A DNA stretch of 64,000 nucleotides from Piscicola geometra. Lineage: Eukaryota > Annelida > Clitellata > Hirudinida > Piscicolidae. Shown one piece after another: positions 49,015 through 60,457 of the stretch (position 1 is its first letter; each line of letters begins with the position of its first letter). A program made the position numbers and the translations under genes. The stretch spans positions 6,317,301 through 6,381,300 of the forward strand of contig OX030957.1 of NCBI GenBank assembly GCA_943735955.1, given 5' to 3'. The notes below the pieces were generated by a model. The model was not told the DNA's origin. It made no database searches and was given only the letters and a program-made list of their open reading frames with translations.

Positions 49015-52000
49015 GTAAAGCTGCTTATCTGCTTGAGCAGTTTTTCTTCTGCGTAATAAAATTTACTTCGCAGACTTTGTTAAGAAAAAAGTTAAATATT
49101 TGAATATTGTAAGAAAGAAATGTGATAACTACTTTTATTCAACGTTTAAAAAAATTCATAATTTTAAGAAAATACAATTTGTGGTAGTTTCTATGAAATG
49201 CAAACTCTCTGAAAGGAAAAAATATTAATGGAAAAATTAGAAACACCGAATTATTCACATTCACTATGGTTTACGCTTATAAACGTAAAGATATATATTA
49301 TTCTATTATGAAAATATAACTAATCTATATTTAAGAAAATAATTTTTTCGTGTTTCTTCATTATTCCAAAAACCCAAATTTCAATAACTTGATTTTTTTA
49401 TTGTATTTATTTACACAATTTTCACAGATCCCCCAAACGCTTGTGATGTTGTGGAACCTCAGAGTCTACTTCATTTTCCTTCTGCCTCAATCATCTTTCT
49501 TATCACATCTCTTCCAAGGTTTTTTTAAATATTTTTTATAACTAAAAAGAAATTCCTTTCAAATCTTTTTTTGCCTTTTAACAACCACAATTAGTTTTTT
49601 CACAACTTTACATCTTCAATGGCTTATCTGGTTACAAATGTCTTTGTGTTATCTTTGGTTTTCAACTTTTATGACTCCATTCAAAGTTTTTTTATAACGC
49701 TTAGTTTATTTGCCGTAAAAAGTTATAAAATGTCCTTTTTTATTTTCTAATTGAATCCTTCTTATTAAAAATCATTAACTTGACGCGTTTTTTTTTCAAA
49801 TTGAGGTTTACATAGAAACCCTATAACACTACAGAACACTCAAATCGCTTGTTATTACAGGGGAAAGAAATGTCACATTATTTAGAAAGTTGAAATAAAA
49901 ATTTTAAATTCTTGTTTATTTTTCTGTGTTAAACACAAATATGAAAATGCTCAATTGGTTATAGTTTTTTTTTAAATCTTGAATACAATCATTTGAAGTC
50001 TTACAATGCATGAAGTAGAAAAAACTAGTGTCAAAATTACTAATAATTTCATATACATTTTTCAAATATTAATTTTGCTAACACATACATGTTTTTCCAA
50101 CTTTTTTAACGCACGTCACTGCAAGCCATTGGTCAACACGCTGAAAAGGAATGTCTAAATTTGAAGCCTTATCAATCTGTTGGCACTTTCAAGAATAGCA
50201 TTGGGATTTCTTTGAGTCATGCAAAAATCAAAAATTTCAACATTCCAAATAAGTTTTCTATAATTCTGCATTTTTAGAGTTTTTTCTTGAACGTTGGAAA
50301 AATATGTCTATTATATTATATCATTAAAAGGTTTCAAGTATTATAGACAAAGTGAGATTTGAAATATATAAATAAAAAAATTATATCGAATTTAATTATA
50401 TTCGATTTTTTAGCTTTGATTTTTGTTAGAATCTATTTATGTTTTGATTTTATGTTATTTTCAGAGTATTTTGTCCCATTGTTTTAAGTATGAAACTATT
50501 TTCATTCTCTTTAATGTTTAATAGTTATTTTATAGTATTTTATTAAATTTTCTTCAAACTTCAAAATAAAAACATAGCACTAAAATCATTCTGGATACAA
50601 AGTGATGATTTGTCAGAGCAAAAGGGCAATTGTCGATACGTGCAATTATCCTTGAAGATTCGTCGCCTATCTATTTATCCATAAATAGGCAGAAACGAAA
50701 AAGATAAAACCATTGTTAATATAGTTATAGTTTATTTTATCTCCTTTAATAACTATTTTTGATAATTATTTGAAAAGCACCGATAAATAACAAGAAAACC
50801 ACATTTTCATCGAAAGAAGGCCTACTTAAGTTAAAGAACTTGAAATCGAATAAGAAAACATTCAAAATTATTAACAACCGGAAAAATTGTATCAATAATT
50901 GAGAAAAATAATAAAAGTAACAAAAAGATAACTTTAATTACTTTTATTTGGAAGTTGTTCCATTGCAATTTGATTTAACGCAAAGTTCTCGCTTTTCTGT
51001 CTGAGCGTAGAATCGACTTGAGCAAAAAAAGTCTGGCAACGTTACCTTTGAGCTATCATGCTTCACGAATGAGTAAAAAGAAATTAAATTCTTCAATATA
51101 CAACCTTTAAGATTGGAAAAAAATTATTAGGAAATTACGTTACAGATTTTGTAAACAAATTTATTTATTCAATCTTGTCAATGATGTGAACAAATCAGAA
51201 TGGGTTATTCTAAATAAGTTATAGAATTTTACACTAACTTTTTCAAAAGAAAAATGTTTTTTTCATGAATAATATTAATTTTATTAACAAATTACTGATT
51301 CCGTACCCATTCTTATAAACAGGTTATACTTACAAATTCCTTACATAGCGAAACGATTTCTCACAGCGTTATCTTGTGCAAATTTCCGTGTAAATCTTTT
51401 TCAAAAACGTGACAGTTAATCAACTATACTATTACATTCTCCGAAGATAAAAACATCACAAACAAACATATATTTTTCATCTCTATTAAATAAGGAAAAC
51501 CCAACTAGAACAACATGCTAAAACTAGACGATTTTAAACTCAACTTAAATTCAAAGACGAGATTTAAAATTTAATTAATAACTCACTTTGGTGTAATATT
51601 TTCATTTCAACCATTCTTCATGTGTCATATAAATGATTGAATGATCTCTTCTAAGAGATTTTTAACCTCAAAAATTTCATGAAATAGCTTTAAAACTTGT
51701 GAACTACTCATGAATTTTTTTCTTTCATGTAAATGCATTTGTTTGCAATTTTTTAAAACTTTTTTTTGAATAATGAGGCTGTGTTTTAATATTTTAGAAA
51801 TGTATTAAATAAAACTTTTAACACTTTTCTTATAAAATAATTTATTTTTTTAAACTACCAATTTTCTCATTTCAAAGATATTCAATAGATTGAAAAAGCA
51901 CTTATTAAAATTTGTTAAAAACTTTAATACAAAATAATGATTAAATAATAATATGAAAAAACTAAAAACAGAAAGAAAAAAAATGATCAACAATAAAAAT

Positions 52001-55000
52001 TATATTTTTCCAAACCATTACAATAAGGAATCGTAATCATTTGTATTGTCCATCGACCCTTCTAATGCAAAATAAATCATAATAAAAACTATTTCTACAA
52101 ACAAGAATAATGATCATTTTTATGATATAAATAGAATGAGACAATTATCTCTTAATGAAAAATAGCCTTGTGTTTTTTGGGAGTAAAAAGAGTGACCCAT
52201 GAAATGTTTCTCATTCACCCAACTAGTTATCGATCTATTCATTCATCTTTTAATATGTTCATAAATCTATTTATACAATCATATTCTATTCAATTCACTA
52301 TTCAATCAACCTTTCTAGCTACATATTATCTTCTTTTTCACCCACTTATCTTTTACTTCATCTTTCCATCAACCCAGTCATTTTCATTCATTTTATTTCC
52401 GCCTACGTATGTTTTTTTAAAAAGAATTATTATTTTAGTCACTTGATAAAATTTAGGATATTCTTATTCTATAATAAAAATAGGAAACAATAATTAATAT
52501 TCAAATACATTGTCAAAATAAACTAATAAATTAAGATTTATAATGGTGAATTCGTGTTTTCAAAAATTAATGTTTTTAGTATTTTTATCTTTTTACAATT
52601 AAGATTTAATTATGATTTTATTAATTATCCAATTTGTTCAGAGTCACTAAACTATTTAGTAATCTAGCCACAGCCATTACAACAATTCTTTTGCCATTTT
52701 TTCTTTTGGTTTATGGAAGAATATCACGGCAAGGTTGAGATGAATGAAACGACTGAGAAGATGATAAAAGCATAACATATTTACATTAAATACATACTAG
52801 TTCATATCATTAAAAAATTAATTAAATTATAAAAAATTCATTACTTTTAAAATTATTGTTTTTCTTCAGTTGTTTCAAAAGTAATGTAGCTTTGTCATTT
52901 TTCCATTTTATTGGGCATCTCGTTTAAGGTACTTTTGAAAAACAATTTAGTTTTATCATATTTTAAAACAGCCATCTTTTAGCTAATTCCAAAAAATACT
53001 TTTAAAATTAAGTCAATTATAATGGAAAAAAAAGTTTGTTTCAAACCTAGTCAATAAATCTTGAGAATTATATGTGTGTTTTTTCACGAGTCCTTTGTGG
53101 CTTTAAAATTAGTATTACTCAGGAAAATCATCTGTTTTAACCATAAAATAAAAAATAGGATTTTAAGCATTTAAAAATTAGTCCATTTCATATTTTGTTA
53201 AATTTAAAGCTTATTTCAAATGTTTTAAAATTCTTTATTCTATTTTTAAAAATTTTCTATTTTTAAAAACGTTCGGTTTTGATCCGAATGTGATCGATTC
53301 AAATTTTTGAAATCTTTTCATGTTAACATGAAGTTAACAATTTGTACTGAGTTGTTAAAAAGCAATATTTTGATTTGAAAAATAAAGTTTTAACAATTAA
53401 AAATTTGTACTAAGTTGTTAAAAAGCAAGGAATTGATTTAAAAAATGAAATTTCATTGATTTCATTTTCAGAATTCATAGTTAAGTAATACGTTTTCAAG
53501 AATAAAACTATTTTTTGGTAAAATTTTTTATATTTTATAATTTTTAAGAAATGTCTTAATATGTAATGTAATATGAAGTGTCTTTTATAAATTGACTAGT
53601 ATCACACTGTAACAACACATTTTTTATGATTTAAAAAAAACTTAATAGTCTCTATTAATTTTGAAAATTTTAATAGAATCCTGAAATTGTTTTGTTACAT
53701 TGCTGGTATATTTATAATAGATATTCATAAAAGATTATGCATTTAAATAAATTTAAAAGTATTTTTTTGTATAAATTAAAACAAAATGTAACAACTTCTT
53801 AATAATAAAATAGTTTTTAATAAAACTGATGTCATTTTCTTTACAGACAATAGTTGTCAGTATCAACACTTCAACTCAACTAAAAAGCTCCAAGGTACTT
53901 TCTATTCGCCCAGTTTTCCTCGGCCTTACCCCAGAGACGTGGGTTGTGTGAGGTACGTGTTTGAGGGGAACCAGAGTCAATTGGTGGAAGTAACGTTTTT
54001 AGAATTTGACGTTGGAGAATCTCAAAGTACCAGGTTCGAAAAATAAATTCTACCCGTTTATAAACTTCTATCTTTTAAATAATAGGATTGAAAGTTGAAT
54101 ACATTTCAATTATGTTTGTCATTGTTTGTTCCTTCCGTGACATTCGTCAACTTCTATAGAAGCTTCTGCACGCTTTATCTTGATACGTCAGCGTGTTTTT
54201 GTGTTCGAATAAGCTCTGACGAGTTTAATTAAAGAAACTGAAACTTGAGCAAGCATCAAAACCATTGTGAAAATAAATATATATCAAAAGAACTATTATT
54301 TTTGAGATAGAATAAATAAAAAGTACACTTTTGTGCATTAAAATGTTTAAATAAATTTAAAAAATATAAAATTAAAGAAAATTATATAATAATTCAGATT
54401 TAACTTCAAAAAATGATTGTGAATTTATGTTTATCTAAAATAAATAAATTTTTAAACCTTGAATAACTCTATAATTTGAACTGATAAATATACCAAATAC
54501 AATCGATTTATAATTTACTCCAATCAGATGTTCAGACTACTTACGTTTATACCTCACCATCCCAAATTTCCAAAACACATTTTCTTCTCCACATCCTAAC
54601 TGGAACTTCTTAGACACTCTACAGTGGAGTGAGGAGTTGTGTGGAAGCGTTTCAGATATCCCAAAACAACACTTCTCATTTTTAAATCATCTTCTCATTC
54701 ATTTCCACCCACACCCTATTGGAGATCCACACAATGGATTCAGAGGCCATTTCAAATTCATCGATAAAGGTGATGGGCTTTTTTTATATATTCTAATCAT
54801 GTTGAAAAAACTTTTTGTCATGATTGAAATCTTTCATTTTATAATTTCTTCTTTTGTATGGCGGATCTCTATCATAAGACTGATGCAAACACTCTGTATA
54901 TTACGAGTACATTCAATCAAAGTAATTCAGGCTAGAAAGTAGGCCAAACTCGTGATTATTCAACTCCTATTGGTTTTAATTAAAAATAATTTGGAATCTA

Positions 55001-58000
55001 AGCTCCGTAGTATATTTACCTAAAATTATATTTAATTAAAGTTTATTTTAAAAAATTTAATTTTTTTTTAAAGTTTACAAAAGTTTGTTAAATATAAAAA
55101 AAAGATTGACATCTCGGAGATGAAAGAAGTATTTTCATCAGTTTTATAATAGAGATTCTTGATCGCTTTGTAATCGCTTTTCAAAAAATAGAGCAGAGCA
55201 GCAACGTGTCCAAAATGTCATTCAGTTTGAGTTCTTACTTGGGTAGTTGTCAATATGAAAATATTATTTTATTAAACAATTTTTTCAAATTTTTTATTCA
55301 ATTTTCATTTAAAATCTATCATAATAATAATAATTTTAATTTATGTTTAGTCTTCTCATGCCAATTTTTATTATTTTCTTTTATATTATTTCTAAACCAT
55401 TTTCAAACCAATTTTTTAGCGGTTGGAGTTTAAGATGATTGCAACTCGGAGAAACTAAGCAACTTTTTTTAACTCTTATGCTTTATGTTTTTTGAAGCTT
55501 AACTGGACTTATGCCACTCAAAAAACTATTTTTCTTTGAACTGTGATTTCAGGCCAAGTTTGGAATATTAAACAATATAAAATTGAATATATAGCTAGAA
55601 TGAAAAATACAATAAAGCTCTTGAAAATAACATCAGTTAGAAATACTTTAATTATAAAAATATTAATCCAACAGAATTGTATGTAAAAACTTCAGAAATA
55701 AATTTAAATAAAAACTAGGAAAATTAATAAAGGTTTCTATAAATCATATACTCAACAATACCACTACATTCCTTTCTTTCAAGCGTCTTCAAAACATGTC
55801 TTATAACATTATTTTTTCAATTTTAATTTTTCTATTTTTCAATTAATTCTGAAATATAAATTTTTTCATTCATTTATTGATTTCACTTACCTAAACTTTT
55901 TAAACGACTTTTTGTTCTTTCATAAATGCCGCAGCCTGAGTCAAGCAATAGAAATTGGTCATTGTTTCTTGCAAACATTCGCTGGAGCATGGATAATTCA
56001 ATGAACAAATATAAATTTAAATGTATTAATATATATATATATATATTTTAATTTATTTAATTTTGTCCTATAAATAAAATAATTTGTTTATTAACTTTGA
56101 AAAATCTTACGTTTTTAAATTGATTCATTAGTACCGAAAAATACCAGATTGTTCCGACACCAATAATGTTCAAACTCTATTATTTTTTTGAAAAAATGTT
56201 TCTTTTTTGGGTTCTTAATTCAGGCTTGAACTTTAAAACTAGAATTTTCATAGTGGTAATTATGGTAAACAATACTAATGCTTTGAAATAAATTTATAAT
56301 TTATGACAAAGAATAGAAAGACTAATGAGCAAACAACTTTAATATTTATCAATTTGAGATTTTTAAAATGATTGAAAAATACTCCTACTTTCGTGAACTT
56401 GAAATTTTTTATTATTTAAAAGTAAGCGAATATATTGGTATTTACGGTATTTACACTTCATATTGACTTCAATCATTTTGGCATGGAGACATTTTAATTC
56501 TCTTGGGGGTTCATAATCCCAAGAATTTGAATTTAAGGCTTGCAATAACTTGAGCACCACATGACCACAAATTGGTTTCCTAAGTGCGTTCATGTCTTTG
56601 GCCCTGCTCGGAGGGAAGCCAATCTTGCTTTATGCCCTTTGCCAATAAAGCTTTCATTGAGCTGAGCCTATCACACAGTTGATTAAATAATTGGGTCAAT
56701 AGAATAATACTAGCTTTTTACTTTTTGTGTGTTAAATTTCACAATTAGATTACTTTTATTTATTTTAGGTGCAATAATGTGCTTTTGTGAAATAATATAA
56801 CAACTTTAAATGCTCAAAATGAAGATATTCCAGACGAAAAAGATACAGAAACTATACTTTAGAGAAAAAAAATCAAAAATGTTGAAAACATAAAAAAAGT
56901 GCATTAGTTTAATTGCGTTGTAAACTTTTTGTTCTGATTTGAAATTAAAAACACTAAAAGTTTTGCAACCTAATGTAAAATGGCATGATAGAAGTGTCAG
57001 CAAAGAAATAAAAACTATTACTCTTGAAATAGCGTCGTAAAAAATGTTTACCAAAACATTAAGATTATTTAATTCGGAGAACATTTTAGGGGCAAATCTT
57101 TTTATACAAAAATATGCGCTTAATAATAGAATATCTTAGTTAAAGGACACTCATTTAACTCGTAGTTGTTTTCTAAAACGTTTTTATAAAATGTTTGGAT
57201 TGCTTGAAAAGCAAAAAAAAAGCTTTTAAGAGAACGGAGCACTCTTATAGCTCTGAGTGAAATCCATTTGAAAGACATGCTTTTATTTAAAAATGAAATA
57301 CAAAATGACTGATGGTTTTTTCTGAAAAATAATAAATATGGATACTAAATGTATTATTCGTATCTTTCAAATTTCAACTGAAACTGAATAATATTATAAA
57401 ATAAATTGTAGTAAATATAGCCTACTTATGACTTTTTTATGAACATCAAATAATGAAAAAAATAGGCAGAATGAAAATAAATGTGAAAGTGTTGTTCAAA
57501 AAAACTCAATCTTATATTTATGTATATAATAGAAATGGAAAGAAAATGTGAAAACCAATAAGTTTGTATATAATTTTTTTTGTTTTTTTGGTTTTGTTGA
57601 GTATTTTCTATTGCACTGTTATGATATTTTTCTAATTGTTTCGTTGAGACTTCACACTGATCGATTTTTACACGTCCAAACTACTAAAATTGTTTCTTAA
57701 ACATTCTCAAGCCATTTCATATTTATTAAATTTATATTTAATTCAAAACTAAATAAATATTTTTGATTTTTTGAAATTATTTTTTTTAAACTTCATTGTT
57801 TTTCGTAGCTTCATTCGTTTTTTTTTAAATTTACGGATATCTTTCAAATCAAACTTGTGAAAGAAATTACAAAAGTGTTTTATGCTGATGCATTTTCAAT
57901 TAATCGAGAAATCTTCATTTGTTTTAATCACTGTGACGTTTCTTTCTCATTTATTATTCAAGCTTTTAATATATCTTAACAATTTCTAAATCACTTCAAC

Positions 58001-58949
58001 TTGTTGTTCTCGAAGTCCCATTTGGAACTCACTCCATCCACGTGATCCATCCTCTGTCACAACATCTTCTCCAGCTGAGCCTGTGTTCATTCAAAATTCA
58101 CTGTTTTTAGCACCTTTGAAAGAAAACAAATTTCATGGAAATGTTGACCCATGAAGCACTTTATCAGTACTTTTTGTTATACCGAAAATAATTTTAATAA
58201 CATAACACACATACTCTTTTTTACAGTGGAGAGTAAATGATTTTGGAAAACGTTCAACACATTTGAAATTATTCTTTTCTATTTGCTTGAAATATGTTAC
58301 TTTAAAAAAACAAGGTTAGATTTATATATAAACATAGAATTTGAATTTCATAAGTATTAAGATAAATACCTTGCTTATTAAAATGAAAGCTACTCAAAAA
58401 CTTGAATTACTTTTTCTGAAAGGTATTTAACGCATCAAAAACTATTTTTTATATAAATATTTGCTAAAGCCACTTACTAAAATCCAGATCAGACTTTAAT
58501 CCTTTTATGATTCAAACAGATTCTGACCATTCTAACACCTTTATAACTTTTGTATAAATTATAAAAAACCAGGATCTGAATATTCTTCAATTCATTCACA
58601 CTTTAACCTCTTTGAAACTTTTAAAACAACTATAAAAGTCATAATCAAATTTTTAATAAGCGATTAATAAATAGATTTTTTCCCATAAATAATTTAACAT
58701 GATTTATATCGTTTCAATCTACACCACAGCTCAGTTCGAAACCCAAGGAGGAAGAAAGGACATGGAAAAGTGTCTTTATCTCTTTTTACCACCCCCTGAT
58801 GGATTCCAGTCTGGTAGATTCTTTTCTCCTCTCTACCCTCAAAACTATCCATCCAACAGCCATTGTCAGTACATTTTCACGTCTCCAACACCTCAAGATA
58901 GAATCAAAATTTTGTTTCAGAACATACAATTAGAGCCTGTAAATAAGAG
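48962..58949 (+). CDS. Secreted or membrane-tethered multi-CUB protein, 5' part (SOL-1-like)
   Basis: Gene model of five exons: 48962-49014 (ATG 48988), 49428-49518, 53847-54033, 54528-54769, 58730-58949. Junction phases agree throughout (0, 1, 2, 1, then 2 into a missing exon), giving about 255 residues. Residues 1-39 hold a basic start and a hydrophobic signal segment. CUB1 is about 43-180, with the four usual cysteines at 43, 73, 103 and 140 and the closing GFRGHFKFID pattern. CUB2 starts at C197 (next C228) and is cut by the window edge. N-glycosylation sites NST (49) and NQS (81) suit an extracellular protein. CUB domains bind proteins or ligands outside the cell. Spacing and wording (QLVEVTFLEF, RFFSPLYPQNYPSN) recall invertebrate suppressor-of-lurcher (SOL-1) type proteins, which assist glutamate receptors in nematodes. 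That assignment is inference; other multi-CUB families remain possible. Confidence 0.8.
49428..49518 (+). CDS. CUB gene exon 2: signal peptide
   Basis: A strong acceptor (TTTACACAATTTTCACAG, ending 49427) precedes 30 codons plus one base. The text MLWNLRVYFIFLLPQSSFLS has the n-region arginine and hydrophobic core of a signal peptide. The donor CAAG|GTTTTT is weak, but the phase-1 exit exactly fits exon 3 (G+AC gives D40). Confidence 0.7.
51333..51400 (-). pseudogene. Possible C2H2 zinc finger relic in CUB intron 2
   Basis: Minus-strand reading IYTEICTR, stop, RCEKSFRYVRNL resembles a degraded finger linker (HTGE-like) followed by CEKSF.....L of a C2H2 finger. It is broken by stops and has no histidine pair, so it is weak. 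Confidence 0.2.
53336..53455. repeat. Direct doublet, 63-bp period
   Basis: TTTGTACTGAGTTGTTAAAA (from 53341) recurs as TTTGTACTAAGTTGTTAAAA (from 53404), with further similarity on either side. It ends about 390 bp before CUB exon 3. Confidence 0.75.
53847..54033 (+). CDS. CUB gene exon 3: first half of CUB1
   Basis: The acceptor TTTCTTTACAG precedes 61 codons plus 2 bases at each end. It contains the CUB opening: C43, GTFYSPSFPRPYP, then C73, then VEVTFLEFDV. The G-x-F-x-S-P-x-[FY]-P-x-x-YP string is the hallmark of CUB domains. Donor is CCAG|GTTCGA. Confidence 0.85.
54528..54769 (+). CDS. CUB gene exon 4: second half of CUB1
   Basis: Acceptor AATCAG; split arginine codon, then CSDYLRLY (the C-x-D-Y-[LV]-x-[LIV]-[YF] CUB block), ELCG with C140, and GDPHNGFRGHFKFID at the end. 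Donor AAAG|GTGATG. Aspartate 105 is at the position that helps bind calcium in many CUB domains. An ORF beginning at 54637 in this frame runs past the donor and is only part of this exon. Confidence 0.85.
54770..58729 (+). other. Intron 4 of the CUB gene (4.0 kb)
   Basis: AT-rich. GC-richer patches at 55890-55985 (exon-like on minus), 56460-56680 (minus ORF starting MNALRKPICGHVVLKLLQAL, unidentified) and 58010-58100 have no known match. An (AT)n run is at 56029-56046. Confidence 0.5.
55891..55981 (-). CDS. Exon-like segment on the opposite strand of CUB intron 4
   Basis: Minus strand: acceptor CCATGCTCCAG, 91 bp open in one frame (30 codons plus one base, reading RMFARNNDQFLLLDSGCGIY), donor TTTAG|GTAAGTGA. 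A second frame is cysteine-containing (CSSECLQETMTNFYC) but meets a stop before the donor. The donor is strong and base composition is raised, yet no family is recognised. Confidence 0.2.
58730..58949 (+). CDS. CUB gene exon 5: first half of CUB2
   Basis: Acceptor CTACACCACAG; split codon gives A183. The exon reads through DMEKCLYLFLPPPDGF to GRFFSPLYPQNYPSN, C228, then RIKILFQNIQLEP, the opening half of a second CUB domain. Donor AAGAG|GTTTGT leaves phase 2. The exon for the second half of CUB2 (expected to start with C-x-D-[FY]) was searched for to 64000 and not found. Confidence 0.82.
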
Positions 58950-59940
58950 GTTTGTTGATTTTTTGTTTTATTTATATAACGTTGTATTGAGTTATTTGAA
59001 TAAAATATACAAATAGAATGGGTTAGATATCAAATTGTATTAGAATTTTACAAAATCTCTTTTTAAAAAAACTTTCTATATGTTTTGATATAAAAACTTC
59101 ACATCCATTGTCATTTAGAGCATAATAATTAAAATTAAAAGATAAAATTATTTTTATGTTTTGAAGAAAGATTTTAGGTTACATTTTTTTCATTTAAACA
59201 TAAAAATAATTTATTTTCAGTTTTAATGTAATTTCAAAATTTTATTTTTCCTTAAAAATTAAAATAAAAAAGTATTCAGCATGCAAGTTCACAATTATAA
59301 ACTACTTGTTGCCCTGGTTACATTTACCAAGTTGATTCTATTACCAATTAAGTGTCCATAACGTTGCATAATCACTCAACTCGATTAAGAGAAAATTTAT
59401 ACAATTTTCTATGAGTTATTTAATCACTGCCAAGGCAGCTCCCAGTTTGTTCCATGTTTTTCAAATGATTTTATTACCCATAATTAAATATTATATTTTA
59501 AAGCTCAATTGAAATATAACTAATTTAAAATATTAAAAAGTTTATTGATCGATAAATATTACTATGTACCATTTTTAATAACTTATTGAAAGGGGTTATA
59601 GAAGGTGTGTTATGGAAGGGGTGATGTAATTATGCCATCACAGGCCTTAATAAATCATCTCTCGCGCAAATGAAACCAAGCGAAACACGCTATTACATCA
59701 GCAGATTAAATGGTTTTCCATAATTGAAAAATAATTGAAAATTAATGGAAAAGAATGAAACTATTCAAGTTTTGTATTAATTTTAACAATGAATTCATAC
59801 TTATTAAATGTTTTCAAAATTATCATCACTATTCTCACAAAAATTACAATTTAATGCACTTTCATTATGTTTTCATACACAGTTTTCGAAATGGCACTTG
59901 TACTTAATTAAAATTTAACTAGAAAATCACTTGATATAGT
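58950..59940. other. AT-rich DNA, start of a further CUB gene intron
   Basis: No exon with the required phase and a CUB second-half pattern was found. The stretch is A/T-rich with one GC-richer patch at 59580-59700 of no evident meaning. Confidence 0.4.
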
Positions 59941-60457
59941 TTAGTAGGCAGACGTCCACGGCAATCGAGTTGTTGACCGTAAGTTTCATCTTGGTGGTAT
60001 TGAACAGGAGCGGCGATCTGCTGCAAAGCTTGGGTGGGTCCTACCCAGCATGGACGATCTAGGGGGGCTCCTGGAGTCCGGACCCTCTTCCCCCCACTAA
60101 TAAAAACATTTTTAAACTTGTTTTGATACGAATATTTGAGTAAGCAACGAATAGTTTTGTTCTAGACAGCTATAACTATAACTACACATAGTCACAATGA
60201 ATTAATATGTAAAAATTGTGTATTGACCATGTTTGACGATTATATTCGCATCAAAACAAGAGTTTTAAAATGTTTTTATTGAAAAAAGTGGGGGGCCACA
60301 TTAAGGCGGACCCCTCACTGACCCCAAGACCTCCCCAGGATCGCCGTTCATGGTATTGAAGACGTGACGACGCCAAGTTGTGGAGTTCAAACATCTCTTG
60401 AAACTTCCAAGATGATACAATCTCAGCAAAATTCTCACGCGCATTAACAAACAAATT
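59941..60457 (-). pseudogene. Possible LINE reverse transcriptase fragment split by a MITE
   Basis: With the 348-bp MITE and one target copy removed, the minus strand is open in one frame for about 58 codons (reading NARENFAEIVSSWKFQEMFE before the insertion). In another frame, across the site, it reads FNTTKMKLTVNNSIAVDVCL. Both pieces resemble a LINE stretch before the LLYG motif (AR..F..L...W ... TK+KL.NS.V..VLLYG). The match is short and needs a frameshift. A host pseudogene is the alternative. Confidence 0.35.
60005..60352. mobile_element. Non-autonomous hAT element (MITE), 348 bp, complete
   Basis: Flanked by a perfect 8-bp target duplication GTATTGAA (59997-60004 and 60353-60360), the length made by hAT transposases. 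Terminal inverted repeats CAGGAGCGGCGATC and CATGAACGGCGATC agree at 12 of 14 positions. Longer subterminal arms, about 60092-60140 and 60235-60300, also pair imperfectly (CCCCCCACT...AATAAAAACATTTT...TTGTTTTGAT.CGAATAT). It has no coding capacity, so it would need a transposase made elsewhere. The intact duplication suggests a fairly young insertion. Confidence 0.85.

Larger units (their letters stand above)
49519..53846 (+). other. Intron 2 of the CUB gene (4.3 kb)
   Basis: AT-rich intron without a nested gene that can be supported. An open stretch at 50107-50277 (reading AIGQHAEKECLNLKPYQSVG, no ATG) and another at 50555-50685 (reading SDDLSEQKGNCRYVQLSL) are protein-like but lack homology. 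A zinc-finger-like relic (51333-51400) and a 63-bp tandem doublet (53336-53455) also lie here. Confidence 0.5.

Noticed and set aside
54637..54942. 101-codon ORF
   Set aside because: Its first part is exon 4 of the CUB gene; the rest runs past the donor at 54770 into the intron.
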